A stretch of 64,000 nt of DNA from Candidula unifasciata (lineage: Eukaryota; Mollusca; Gastropoda; Stylommatophora; Geomitridae), in assembly GCA_905116865.2 (NCBI GenBank), contig CAJHNH020006224.1:291001-355000 (forward strand), in the 5' to 3' direction. The position numbers and the translations under genes are program-made. This document shows positions 1 through 10,484 of this stretch, one piece after another. Each line of letters starts with the position of its first letter. The first letter of the stretch is position 1. The notes under the pieces are model-generated. The model worked only from the letters and a program-made list of their open reading frames with translations. It searched no databases and had not been told where the DNA came from.

Positions 1-104
1 TCCAGCGCTCAACAATTCTGTCAGATCACCTTCAGACTTGAACCAGAGTACTCTGACCCCAATCCGGCCATTGACGGCTGCATATGCTGCTTCCCGAGGA
101 GAGT

Positions 105-500
105 TTGAGGTTTGTGAAAAGAGTTGTAGTATTTGCAAACTCTCTCTCAATGTCCATTCTGTGGGGCATTAGTAATCATGTCTGTCCACAACTTTCTGTC
201 TTGTGTACTTTCAGTCAGCTCCGACACTGATGATCCTCTATGCAATGATATCAAACTTTCCATAATCTTTTGTGTCTGTCGCCCTCTTCCCCTCCAACTC
301 TCCTACTGACACAGTGTACTCAGTTTTCTCCTTCTTATCGCATACCAAAGAATGTAGATATTTGGACACATTTGGGTATTTTTGCCGGCCCAGTAGAAAT
401 GTCACATAGCTTCTTGTATTTAAAGCAGCAACTAGAAAGTCAAACTGTGGATATACAGAAGAAAAAAAAGGCTCTGAAAGAAATCAGAGAGAGTTGAAAT
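105..500 (-). mobile_element. LINE ORF2 3-prime tail (91-bp-array family), single unit
   Basis: Read on the minus strand, this matches the tails at 44.5, 48.9 and 59.4-60.1 kb. The words SSVSELTEST and a following DRKLW can be traced with frame breaks. Only one copy of the 91-bp unit is present here, unlike the arrays at 48.9 and 59.4 kb. The segment is degenerate and non-functional. Confidence 0.6.
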
Positions 501-576
501 ATTTCAGCCACATTAAAAGAGTACAAAAAGTCAAGGACCTTATTCAAGCCCCTGAGGCATCAGGAATGTGATGCTT

Positions 577-690
577 GCTTGGTGTGGTTAATAAGCTGGC
601 TGCCTTTACTTCCTATGACTTTACCTGCTGTGCATTTTAGGCTGGGTCTACCTGCAAACAAGGTCATTTTTGAAAGAATAAAAAAATCAG
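577..690 (-). mobile_element. SINE B fragment
   Basis: The minus strand carries the SINE B body: a GGAAGTAAAGGC word followed by a degenerate form of the GGGTACCAGGT region. The tRNA-like head is missing. Confidence 0.55.
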
Positions 691-927
691 ATCTTAAGAG
701 TATTATGACTGTTGCAACAGTATCTGACAGCAGTTAGAACTGTCTTTTTCTAAACTGCCTGTTGTTGAAATGAACCCTAGTACATTGATTATGAAATGAG
801 TTTACTAACTTTTAACTACATGCATGTTTTCAGTACGTGTGTTAATAATTTCTAAGGCTAATTTTATTGTAGCTAGTTTAATCATTCACGATTATAATAG
901 GGTGTTTTGTTTTTTGTTTTTTTGCAG

Positions 928-1005
928 GTGCTGAAAGATAAGCCCACTCCCAAACGTGATGCTGGCCTTGTTTCAAAGTTGAAAGAATACATGTTTGGAT
1001 ATTAA
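928..1005 (+). CDS. Orphan terminal coding exon, unknown gene
   Basis: A strong acceptor (long T run, then TTTGCAG at 927) opens a frame of 25 codons ending in TAA. The residues are basic at the start (VLKDKPTPKRDAG) and end KLKEYMFGY. The exon starts in phase 0. An ATTAAA hexamer lies about 35 bases after the stop, which suits a last exon. The upstream exons would lie to the left of the window, or in the first 900 bases where I could not find one. I do not recognise the protein. The call rests only on splice signal, frame and polyadenylation signal, so a chance exon remains possible. Confidence 0.5.
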   Translation: MLKDKPTPKRDAGLVSKLKEYMFGY

Positions 1006-1038
1006 ATGTTGAATAAGATTTTGTTTGTTTTGGCTGTC

Positions 1039-1044
1039 ATTAAA
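1039..1044 (+). promoter_or_regulatory. ATTAAA polyadenylation signal
   Basis: A variant hexamer 34 bases after the stop of the orphan exon ending at 1005, followed by a T-rich then A-rich stretch. Confidence 0.4.
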
Positions 1045-1854
1045 TCTTATTGACTTTTAAAAAAAAATCAATCCTCGGTTAGATGTATAAATATTTCAGT
1101 TACTTCTTCATTTGTTTTTTTATTATCTTTGCAGTTATGTTTTTGTGAAAAATTAATGTGCAAAATGTTATCTTGTGTTCATTTTTAAATAGCAATAGCT
1201 TGGGAATCTTGTTGATGTTAATAATGTAAGAAAAATCAGAAAAATACACTGTTAGATGCTTACCTTTGAAAATGAAGTTTATATCTATACATATATATAT
1301 ATGCATTTTCTATATCGATAACTTGCCTATGCTTTCTTCTTAGACCTATCTGAATATATGAAAATAGTTTTACAACTCTGCTGGTTTTTATTAATTATTT
1401 CATGTTTTGCAATGTAAGAAAGTTTAATGATTGTACTTTTCTCTGTCTTGACCAAATTGCTACAGGGATAAATTGTAAAGGACCATTTGTCATACCTTCA
1501 GCCATGTTGGCATATAGTATTAGTGTCAGACCAACCAGCATTTAGTAGATAAAAAAATAAAGGTAAAGTCGGGAGATGTGAACCAGCGTCATTGCACATG
1601 GTTATAAGCCATAAGTGCTCTGTCACCAGTTCGGACAGCTGATAAGAATTGTCTGCCTGTGTCGCCGTCCGCACCTAACTCTGTAGCTACAGTGACGTTC
1701 CTCCATTTACCCCAGAGTGTCAACTCTGGTACCCATTTTCTAAAGGCTGGGTGAACCCCGGGAGCCACCCAGTTTTGAACACCGACTGTGGGCTTCAGCG
1801 AGTCACAGCTGGATTTGAAAATGAGCCTCTTATCGATTGCGTTAACGCGCCCCT

Positions 1855-2012
1855 CTATTTTTGGTAGATGATGTGGTCAGCATCACATTGGATACCTGGG
1901 AGCCAAGGGCTTTGCAGGGGAGGGGGGTCCAGCTTCATCCGAATTGGAACCTATGACCTTTGAATTCGCAGGCGGGCATCTAGCCACTAACTCAAGGCCG
2001 CTGCCTTGTGGG
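1855..2012 (-). mobile_element. SINE B, head and body
   Basis: On the minus strand a tRNA-like head is visible (a TTAGTGGCTAGA A-box-like word, then CATAGGTTCCAATTC in B-box position). It is followed by degenerate body sequence. Similar heads occur at 57.3 and 63.9 kb. Confidence 0.5.
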
Positions 2013-2081
2013 ATATTGTATTGGTGCTGAAATAAGATCTATCATAATAATGACCACACAAAAAATGTCTACATTCGATTG

Positions 2082-2345
2082 GTGGCATCCGTGGCTTAGG
2101 CGTTGGGAATCTGACTTGTAATTCCAATGTACTGCGATCGAAACTCACTGCTGATCATGGTATGGGGCATCGCAGGTCGACCCGCCCTAAAATGGGTACC
2201 AGGATGAATGTCCTGGGGAAGTAAAGACGACCGGTATAATGTTGACCACATTACCCAGCTAGTGCCTATTGGTCTGAAAAAAATGTGGGTGCTCTTCCCA
2301 TATGCTCAATGCGCCTAATGACGCAAAAAAGGATCTTTACTTTTT
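2082..2345 (+). mobile_element. SINE B, nearly full length
   Basis: Head GTGGCTTAGGCGTTGGGAA, B-box-like GCGATCGAAACTC, body with AAAATGGGTACCAGG and GGGAAGTAAAGACG, and a tail with AATGCGCCTAATGACG, AAAAGGATCTTTACTTTT and a T run. This is the best copy for defining the family. Confidence 0.75.
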
Positions 2346-2691
2346 TCAATTTTTTTTTTTTTTTACTTACTTCAGTAGCATCAGTATTTAACAGTGGAAA
2401 GAACCATTAATGATTATTGTTTGGTCTATAGCTCTGTAGAGCTGTGAAATATAATATACTGTAGGGTTTTTAAAACAAAGATAAGATAGGAAAGTTTTTA
2501 AAACATGATGCTATCATAAAATGCAAAGAGTGAGCTGAACAGAAAAAAGACCAGATAAACAAATGCTTATGGGCACTAAGGAAAACTAAATAACTAATAA
2601 GAAATATACTGAAAAAGAAGACTTAGTTACAGGGCGGCAGCATGCAGTTCAAAATATCAGAGAAGAAAAGTGACAGTAAAGATGTCTTCTT

Positions 2692-2955
2692 CTTCAGTTC
2701 ACCAGCTTTAAACTCCAGCTAAAGTTCTGGTTGTTCATCCACTTCTGGACTCTAGTCCTGTTCCAGAAACTGAGTGTTGTGGGCACATCTGTTTCACAGG
2801 TCTAATTTATTTGCATGCAGACTGTTGGTTCCTTGCCTCTCAGGCAGATGTACTTCGACTTCGAAGTAAGCTTTCATTTAGTCGACTCTTACAACATGAT
2901 TTTGGACAGGCAGTGGGTCTATTCTTGTTTTCCCTGGAACCCACATGGGGATGGG
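2692..2955 (+). mobile_element. SINE A copy
   Basis: Contains the diagnostic words AAAGTTCTGGTTGTTCATCC, CACATCTGTTTCACAG, CTTGCCTCTCAGGCAGATG and GGCAGTGGGTCTATTCTTG in order. It starts beside a TTC-rich run. Confidence 0.75.
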
Positions 2956-2984
2956 GTACTATAGTTGTATGCGACGACCTTGTG

Positions 2985-3235
2985 GTTCATCTTCGTCACT
3001 TTCACCAGCTATAAATTCCGGAGAAATGTTCTGGTTTTTAGTCAGCTTCTGGACTTTAGTCTTGTTTCAAAATCAGAATTTTGCTTGCACGTCCTTTTTA
3101 CAGATCTGGCTTATTTGGATCTCTGCCTCTGAGGCAGATGCATTCAGACTTTGAAGAAAACACCCATGATTAGTTGACTCACAACATGATTGTTGGGCGG
3201 CAGTGGGTCTGTTTTTTTACCCTCAAAATAGAGTT
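2985..3235 (+). mobile_element. SINE A copy, tandem neighbour
   Basis: A second SINE A in the same orientation directly after the first, with the same ordered words. It is truncated just after the GGCAGTGGGTCTGTTTTT region. Confidence 0.7.
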
Positions 3236-3249
3236 CCGGCGCTTTTATG

Positions 3250-3900
3250 TTTTTTCCTGATATTCATAATTCGCATGCTATTATATGAACATAACATACT
3301 TTATTGATAAAATACAACTGCTATGTGAAAGAAGGGTGTTTGAAAGGGCCGAATCTAGGATTCTTTGAAAAAACAGTTTGTTTGTTCCGGAACCAATATT
3401 GGGAGATTTAGACCAGCCAAAATATTCTTACCAACATTGACATTTTTGTGTTCCTCTGCAATGCACCTTTGAAATGGCAGTCAGGATATTGTATTGTGGT
3501 TTACAGCTAGGCTGCAATATATAGGCCTTTCAGCCCAACACATAACGTTTCAGCAAAACCCTAATTAGTGGCCTTTTATGACGTGCTTGTTGAACGGAAA
3601 AGGAGTAGTGAGTATTCTTTTTGTCAAGAGTGTTAAACACGACATCACGGGGCAGATGAACATAGTGATATCATAATAATAAGTCAAGATGGCCACCCCA
3701 CTTTCAACATGCATCAGAGGAGCAGCGTTCTGGAATCACTCTTTTATCATTTTCATTTCAATCCCTGCCCTACAGTGGAATGATTGAAACAATCAGTAAA
3801 CAACTTTAAAAAACTATCAGCAAACACTGAAATGTGTTTGTGAAAAAAAAGAATAACTAATAATGTTGTTTGTTCATCACGAGTGATGAAGACCACTTTC
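3250..3900. other. No feature recognised
   Basis: AT-rich sequence with no supported exon. A short word at 3497 (GTGGTTTACAGCTAGGC) recurs at 49891, which hints at an uncharacterised low-copy repeat. Confidence 0.4.
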
Positions 3901-3919
3901 ATTCAAAGTAGTAATGATT

Positions 3920-4500
3920 ATGAGTACAAGGGTCTCTGATTAGTCCAATTTGAGCCTGGAAAGTTTTTGAGCAGTGCCAACAACAGATGGAATCAGTAAT
4001 AAGTGTGGGATAAGCAGTACGATTCTTTCTAGTCTGCCTGTGCAACCTCCGATGCACCATCCATGAGGGACATACGCCATTCAGAACGGTCTTGCGCAGC
4101 AGCCTCCCACGTCGCTGTGTTGGTGCCAAAAGGATTGAGTGTGTCCTTATAGCGCTTTTTCTGTCCCCACTGGGACCTCTTCCCTTGCTGGAGCTCGCCA
4201 TAAAAATACTCTCTTTGGGAGGCGATATTCTGGCATGCGGATAAGTTGACCAGCCCAACACAGCTGATAATTCCTCATTTTCGTATGGATGCTAGGCAGG
4301 TTTGCCCTATCAAATACCACAGTATTTAGGATCTCATCTTGCCATTTGATTTTAAGCAGTTTCTTGAGACAGGTTATATGAAACTGATTCAACTTTTTAG
4401 CAAGGCACTGATACACAGTCCACATTTTGCAAGCATAGAGCAGTACTGGGAGAATTAAAGCTTTGTAAACCTTTAGCTTGGTCAGCAGGGAGATACCACT
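3920..4500 (-). mobile_element. LINE ORF2 C-terminal fragment
   Basis: On the minus strand the frames spell LTKLKV..KALILPVLLYAC..MWTVY, HITCLKKLLKIKWQDEI, RANLPSIHTKMR, LCWAGQLIRMPEYRLPKRVF and, after a frameshift, QKKRYKDTLNPFGTN and AAAQDRSEWR. This order (thumb region, WAGHLIRM motif, then a DRSEWR end) is standard for the region after reverse transcriptase in animal non-LTR elements. Frameshifts make it a dead copy. Confidence 0.85.
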
Positions 4501-4529
4501 TCTAACTAATAATAATGTAAAACTAAAGG

Positions 4530-4700
4530 ATCCTTTTTACGCCAGTGGGGTGTAGAGCATAGAGTGTTAGGCTTCTATGTTTAATAGGACAATCAGCACT
4601 CCATGAGTGGTCAAAATAACATTATTTGCTTTTACTTTCCAGGACATTACCAGGTACCCATTTTAGACGGTCGACCTGGGAACCAAGGTCAGTTCTGAAG
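4530..4700 (-). mobile_element. SINE B body and tail
   Basis: Minus-strand copy containing the ACTGGCGTAAAAAGGATCC tail and the TAAAATGGGTACCTGGTAAT body word. Confidence 0.7.
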
Positions 4701-5188
4701 AAAAACAAAATTAACATTGTAATAGCAATATAGCATCCCACAAACCATTATTAGAGTGATGATTTTAATGAATTTGTGAACATCAATGTTATGAACTAAT
4801 GAACACAGTTTTGCTTTATAATTTATTTTCAGTTGTTACATGTAGTGACATCAGTTTTTCTTAAGCTTGTTTCTTGCTTTGTCCATTTCTTTTTACTGCA
4901 GTAATAGTTGCTGTTTTGTTTTGTCTAAAACAGCAATTGTTGATGCTCATTTCTGATCAGTACATGTTATCAATAAAAACAGCCCTAAAGAATGTAAGGC
5001 AAGCACAGCGACCATTCTAACATGAAAAAAAGATGAAAATACTTCTTCAAACATAAAGATATATTACTGCAGGTGGTATAGTGATAGTTTGTTAATATGT
5101 GTGAATAAAAATAGCAGCTGTCATCCTGGGTTAAAATAACTGTGAAAAGCAAGAAATAAACATAATTAGACAGGGGCAATATTCTGTA

Positions 5189-5262
5189 GAAATTACAAAG
5201 GTGTCAGGAAATTAATAAGTAATATTTTGAAGAAATTACAAAGGTGTCAGGAAAGGAATAAT
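5189..5262. repeat. Local duplication of an about 25-bp word
   Basis: GAAATTACAAAGGTGTCAGG occurs twice, about 45 bases apart, in AT-rich sequence. Confidence 0.7.
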
Positions 5263-5351
5263 TAATAAATATGATTAACCTGAATACTGTTTTGCACTGA
5301 AAGACTAGCATTAATGTGTCCATAAAAAACTTGTTTCAAACTTAGTGATTT

Positions 5352-5473
5352 TCATAGTGGGATTCTGTCTTGGCACACTCCGCCTTTGTCTGGGTCATAG
5401 TTTAGACCATATTTATTCTCCATAACGGAATACATTGGCTTGTATTTGGGTTTAGGTTTCTCTTCTCTTGGCC
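5352..5473 (-). CDS. Orphan terminal coding exon, unknown gene
   Basis: The minus strand has a clean acceptor (CTACTTTGCAG, ending at 5474) and a 39-codon frame ending in TGA. The exon is lysine- and proline-rich at its start (PREEKPKPKYKP) and ends CQDRIPL. It begins with two bases of a split codon, the same phase as the last NDUFV3 exon 12 kb upstream on the same strand. It could therefore be an alternative NDUFV3 3-prime exon or the end of an unrelated gene. I see no homology to the NDUFV3 C-terminus and do not recognise the protein. No canonical AATAAA was seen just downstream. Confidence 0.45.
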
Positions 5474-5689
5474 CTGCAAAGTAGTAGTAGCGGTAGCAAT
5501 TAGTGCATTCAGTTAAGGTCATTTAGCAGGTGTGTGAATTACTTAGGAGTGTAAATGTAATATAATTATTTTGAGGTGAAAGACACATACAGAGGTTCTC
5601 TAAGGATGGAATGAAAAAAGGGAGTTTGATAGAAATAAAGAATGACATATTTTGGCAACATTAAACGGCATAACATTGTTATGAACACA

Positions 5690-5885
5690 GTTATAGTTAG
5701 GTATCCTTTACAGGACGTTGCCGAACCAACCCCAGCATTTTTTGGCTATTGTGGCTTTCCTAGGCAAATTTTATGTTTATTAGATTTTCACTGCTATCTG
5801 AACAGTAAGCTCTTGGTACCACTGTTGAAACCAACTCAAGACAAAGTGCGTTCGCAACGCATGAGCCACAGACGCCGACATAAAC
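5690..5885 (-). mobile_element. SINE C copy
   Basis: The minus strand reads from the tRNA-like GTGGCTCATGCGTTGCGAAC head to the GGATACCTAAC end. The B box is largely lost in this copy. Confidence 0.75.
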
Positions 5886-6009
5886 ACAGTACTGGATGGA
5901 AATGTTGAAGGCAAGCAGGCAATACAAGTGTGATAACACCAAAGAGTTGGCGAAACAGCAGTCTCTGAGGGTTTACCTACAGGGTGAACGTGCTTGTAGG
6001 AGATCTTCT

Positions 6010-6260
6010 TTTTCTTAGTGTTTGTTAGCTTTACTCAGCAGAAAGCCCCAGTTCTTCTTGACTTTTGTCTGGCTCCAGAACTTAAGGTCTGAGTTGAGTG
6101 CATGACCGTTTTTCAGGTCTGGCTTATTTGTATACACACTGTTGGTTCTCCCCTCTAATGTGCACTCCGACTTCAAAAGAAACACCCCTAATTAGTTGTC
6201 TTTTACCACATGCTTGTAAGAGGGCAGTGGGTCTATTCTTATCCCCCTCCCCCATAATGG
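6010..6260 (+). mobile_element. SINE A copy
   Basis: Ordered SINE A words from the AAAGCCCCAGTTCTTC region to GGGCAGTGGGTCTATTCTT and the C tract. It is diverged and the middle part is short. Confidence 0.65.
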
Positions 6261-6429
6261 GGATCTGGGACCCTCGCTGGAATGTTGGTCATCTATTTCA
6301 CTTAACCTTCATTGTAGAGACAGCATCTGTTTGACTGATTTGTGAAGTAACTGCCCTTTTATTGCATGACTGATTTCCCTCTTGTGTGTTTTTACCTTGT
6401 TATGATAGAGGAGCTTGTATGTTCTAATG

Positions 6430-6990
6430 GCCGCAAGATCTAGCCTGACTGCAGCCTAGCAGCTAGAAGGGTCAGACAGGTCAATGAATAGGAACCTGTC
6501 AAACAGAGACACTTTAGAAGATCCTAACTGGGAAACGACTAGAAAGGGTTGACATCATCCAGTGTTGCCTCAAGAAACTATCTTGGCTTAATAGGACGGG
6601 GTGAACGGAAATGAAAGAGCTGATAGTGTTTAGTGGAGGAAGAAGTATGGACAGGGTGATGCTGAGACAACTGTGTTAGAACCGGTGAACCACCTGTTGG
6701 AGATGAATAGAAAGGAAAAGCACGCCCGCTGCGGTGCATAGGAAGAAGTTATGCCAGTAACTCTTGGTGAGCTTGAAGTTGGCTGCTTCATCAAAGGACG
6801 TAGCGGGAATTGGTCAGCAGGACCGGTGTGCTAGTGTGTCAATACTGGTAACAGCCTAAGAGAGATGCACGACTGCTGCCTTACAGGCAGACGGGACAGT
6901 TAAAAGCAGTCAAGAGCAAACTTGTAAAATGTCAAAATCTGACGAGCTTAGCCACATGTTTAATGAAAATAGTCTCTTCTTCTTCTTCTT
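6430..6990. other. No feature recognised
   Basis: No exon or known repeat could be supported here. A stretch near 6540-6800 is richer in G than its surroundings. Confidence 0.3.
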
Positions 6991-6999
6991 ATCTTGCCG

Positions 7000-7190
7000 T
7001 CTCACTAATACCCCTGTAGCCCAGTATCGTAGTTTTCTGTATTTGTCTGGGGTGATGGATTTGTTCATTATTTTGCAGGTTTCTGCTACATCATTTATCC
7101 ATCTACTTCATCACCTTCCTCCCAGATGTTCTGCTGTAAAAAAAAAAGTCTCATATACAGTTTGGTCTGGCTGCATTCTGACTAGATGGC
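7000..7190 (-). mobile_element. Possible LINE ORF2 tail, degenerate
   Basis: The minus strand yields SGRKVMK then SRNLQNNEQIHHPRQIQK. This resembles the glycine/arginine-rich segment and the following helix of LINE C-termini. Stop codons interrupt it. Confidence 0.35.
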
Positions 7191-7427
7191 TGAACCATTT
7201 CATTCTTTCTCTGTCAGTATAATCCAGACATGGTCTTATTCCAACTTTCTCTCTAATTCGTAGCACTTTCTTTTCTTGTGTTGTTAGTTCAACATTTCTT
7301 GTACAGTTATCTTAACGAACGATTTTTTTTTTTTCAAAATAACCCACTGTTGAAATTATCTTCTTCTGCGATCTCTGGTCGTGTGCTTATTCAACTATGG
7401 GCCATAAATTGGAATGTGATCTCAAGG

Positions 7428-7659
7428 TCTCTTACGTTTCTTCTAAAGCTTAGTTGTCAGGTCTACTGGACGTTGCCATCTATAGTCTCTTAGGTTTCTG
7501 CCAAAGCTTAGTTGTCAGGTCTACTGGGCGTGGCTATCTGAAGTCTCTTAGGTTTCTCACAATACTTAGTTGTCAATTCTACTCGGTGTGGCCATCTGAA
7601 GTCTCTTCGGTTTCTCCCAAAGCTTAGTTGTCAGGTCTACTAAGCGGGGCCATCTGTCG
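7428..7659. repeat. 58-bp tandem repeat, four units
   Basis: Units start at 7428, 7486, 7544 and 7602, each beginning TCTCTTA/CGGTTTCT and containing CTTAGTTGTCAGGTCTACT. The array is a repeat of the 3-prime end of the LINE tail that follows it on the minus strand. Confidence 0.9.
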
Positions 7660-7840
7660 ATTTGCAGCGCCAGGAGAGAACAGTCTTGCAGGATGTGTTC
7701 TGGAGTCTCTTCCGTATGAAGAACTGAGAGAGAGCTGTTGACAGGCTGACGTTCAACTCCACATGGACTGTAAAACGTGGGATAAACACCCGGTGACACA
7801 AAGTGCCACTATTCGGATGAGAATCCCCCGTGCGCAACAT
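7600..7840 (-). mobile_element. LINE tail with C-terminal zinc-knuckle remnant
   Basis: The minus-strand frames contain HRVFIPRFTVHVELN and, in another frame, TPEHILQDCSLL followed by RWPRLVDLTTKLW. TPEHILQDC is the second half of the C-x-C-x8-H-x4-C knuckle that closes RNase H-bearing LINE ORF2 proteins. The same end is seen at 11437-11605 and 45603-46010. Confidence 0.75.
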
Positions 7841-8214
7841 CGTTAAACCGTTAGGTTATATTAGGGCTCCCGGCAACAGCCAAGTAAGGCTTTATTTACA
7901 ATTTTAAAAAAAAATTGCGTCGAATATTGGGAGAGAGCTGTTTGGCTCATACCTAATTTCAATAGATGTTAGTTGAGTCTGCAGTGTCCAGGGCATAATC
8001 GTAAAATTGTGACTTCGTCTCTTCTGTTTAGGTGATTAAGGAATTTGTTTTCATGGTTATAACGGGTTTATTTTTCTATCTGTTTCTGATTCCCCTACAG
8101 GAATTATGAAACGGACTCCTTACCTATATATGATTGCAGGTTACACCAGGTGTGGCTGATGCAGATACCATATTTATAACGTCTTTAGAGGTGGATTATG
8201 AGGTTATCACACCA

Positions 8215-8290
8215 GTCACCTTTACTTTCTTGGACTATACCTAGCACCCCATTTTTAGTCATGGTAAAGGGTCAGTTCTTTTACCTTTTA
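8215..8290 (-). mobile_element. SINE B fragment
   Basis: Short minus-strand piece with the AAAATGGGGTGCTAGGT body word followed by AAGTAAAGGTGA. Confidence 0.45.
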
Positions 8291-8488
8291 CTTTACATAT
8301 TACAAATGACAGTGAAAATATAGCTTGTATAAGAATATAGAAAAGTAGTTTAAACTTTGCTTACATTCTACTAGGTAGCCATATTCTTCCGGCAGCAGAC
8401 GGCGGGGTTTTTCTGTAATATTTTGCAAATACAGTATTGTAAGTACATATGACTTTAGAGCATGTTGTGTGCCGTACACAATCTAGTT

Positions 8489-8769
8489 CTTTCTTAATAT
8501 CCAACCCCAGATTACGTCGCAGGACAGTCCAACATTTTATAGGGTAATAAGACTGGGTTTCCCGGCTTTCTGATGATTTTAACGACCCCAGTAAATCTAG
8601 AACTGGCCCTAACCCCAACTCACCTACGTCCCACAAGAGAGTGCAGCTTAGGTGCCAAGGCTGCAGACAGCCTAGGTCCCACTACTGCATGCAGCCTACC
8701 ACCTCCTGAAATATTAGACTGTCTTGTGACCTGTGGTTTCCCCCTGTTTGGGGTAGGATATTAAGAAAG
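8489..8769. mobile_element. 281-bp palindromic MITE, copy 1
   Basis: The terminal inverted repeat begins CTTTCTTAATATCC and extends inward with AGGACAGTCCAACATT facing AATATTAGACTGTCTTGTG. A second full copy in the opposite orientation lies at 46566-46846. No transposase frame is present. Confidence 0.75.
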
Positions 8770-8920
8770 CACCCACAATCTAAATATCATGGTCTGTTTC
8801 TTTCATGTGTCAAGGTTGATGTGTACAAGAAATTCATTCTGGGGGTTCGGCACGTTGCCTGTGTGGACCAGCACCCCAGAATACTGAGCCTGTGCTACAG
8901 ACAAGCTCTCTGCATGCAGC

Positions 8921-9260
8921 AGGGAGATCCCAGGTTTGGTCGGTTGGCACTCCAATGTACGGGCAAGGGAAAGATATGGCCGGTTGGCATTCCAGTGTAC
9001 GGACAAGGGAAAGATATGGCCGTTTGGCACTCCAGTTTACGGACAAGGGAAAGATATGGCCGGTTGGCACTTCAGTGTACGGAAACGGGAAAGATATGGC
9101 CGGTTGACACTCCAGTTTACGGACAAGGGAAAGATATGGCCGGTTGGCACTCCAGTGTACCGACAAGGGAAAGATATGGCCGGTTGGCACTCCAGTGTAC
9201 GGACAAGGGAAAGATATGGCCGGTTGGCACTCCAGTGTACGGGCAAGAGAAAGTTATGCC
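8921..9260. repeat. 40-bp minisatellite, about eight units
   Basis: Unit GGACAAGGGAAAGATATGGC plus CGGTTGGCACTCCAGTGTAC. Units start at 8961, 9001, 9041, 9081, 9121, 9161, 9201 and 9241, with a partial before. The unit lacks stop codons in several frames on both strands, so the long ORFs here are repeat artefacts. Confidence 0.95.
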
Positions 9261-9362
9261 TCACACCCCTGATGAAGGTCAGTGACCTTCTCACTTAAAA
9301 CCAGCGGCAGGGAAAAATGACCAGAAAAAGAAGACTTAAGTAAGTAAACGGTGCACTGGGCG

Positions 9363-9570
9363 TATGGTACTAAACTAATCTGTATAGGATTCGGTGAGTG
9401 ATGTCAGCTGCCTTTACTTCCCAGGAGATTATCAGCTATCTATTTTAGGCTAGGTCGACCTGGAGTCAAGGTCAATTTTGAAAGAAGAAAAGTCAGATTC
9501 CATACGGATTTAAATCTACGACCATAAAAAGAAAGCCTGATACCTTTTGTACAGACTGTACAATGCTGTA
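9363..9570 (-). mobile_element. SINE B copy
   Basis: Minus-strand body GGGAAGTAAAGGCAGCTGAC with the degenerate AAATAGATAGCTGATAAT region. A tRNA-like segment follows on the left of the body. Confidence 0.55.
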
Positions 9571-9584
9571 GACTGAGTTCGTTG

Positions 9585-10140
9585 CGTATCCTTTACAGTT
9601 TACAGACGTTGCTAAACCATTCTTGGCCTTTTGTTGCCTACTTGCGATTTTACAAGGCAGTTTTACGTTCAGTAGTTTGCCATTACCGAGTTTCTTTCAG
9701 GCAGACCTTGATGAGAGCGACATTCTACAAAGGACCTGCTACATGATGATGATGAAATTGCCAATGCTACCGAGCGGTGGGCTCTCGATGTAACTGTCGA
9801 AGCTATCGCATGACGGTCTGCTGCCAAATTGCCAGCATCTTGTACAGAACATGGCATCGAAGCATTGCAAAGCGTGTTTGCTAAACCCAAGCCACAGGCA
9901 CGACAGTTATATGCGATCCTAAACAGGACGTTACAAAACCAACCGCAGCATTTTTTGGCTGTTGTGGTTTTTCTAGGCACATTTTACGTTCAGTAGTTTG
10001 CCATTTCTTTCTCTGTCAGCTCTCGGTACCACTGTCGAAACCATTGCAAGACAAATCGTCTGCAGCTGGGATCGAATACGGCACCCCGGCATTACAAAGC
10101 ACGTTCACTTACGCCACAGACGCCGACGCATCGACAGTAC
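9585..10140 (-). mobile_element. Two SINE C copies, one interrupted
   Basis: GTATCCTTTACAG and a GGCAGTTTTACGTTCAGTAG word at 9590-9690, and a nearly complete copy at 9900-10140 with GCAGCATTTTTTGGCTGTTG, GGTACCACTGTCGAAACC and the B-box complement CTGGGATCGAATACGG. The segment between them shares the same words with other sequence inserted. Confidence 0.75.
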
Positions 10141-10224
10141 TACTTTTTGAATAGTTTTTTTTTTCAGTTAATTTTTCTTATAGGCCACGCCGAATGTATG
10201 CCGAATATCATATTTCATAGGAAA

Positions 10225-10480
10225 GGCGGTTAAGCCATTTGTCTTGCACTCTGAAGGTTGTCAGCCATTGTAGCCCAGAAGCAGACGGTTGCATGCCGAC
10301 CCGAAGGTCTTCAGTTCGTCACCGCATCAGGGCGGATGTTTTTAAAGTTTGATCTTGGTTTCCAACTCGATAAAGTCTAAAATAGGTACCAGGTTAAGAG
10401 GTTGGGAAGTAAAGGCGGTCGATTCATTGTTGACCATCATATGCCCGATGTGCCGTTGACGTAAAAAGAGCCCGTACTTT
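10225..10480 (+). mobile_element. SINE B copy
   Basis: Head GCGGTTAAGCCATTTGTC, body AAAATAGGTACCAGGTTAAG and GGGAAGTAAAGGCGGTC, tail TGACGTAAAAAGAGCCCGTA. Confidence 0.75.
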
Positions 10481-10484
10481 TACT

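Noticed and set aside
8821..9298. ORFs of 118-154 codons on both strands
   Set aside because: They are translations of the 40-bp minisatellite.
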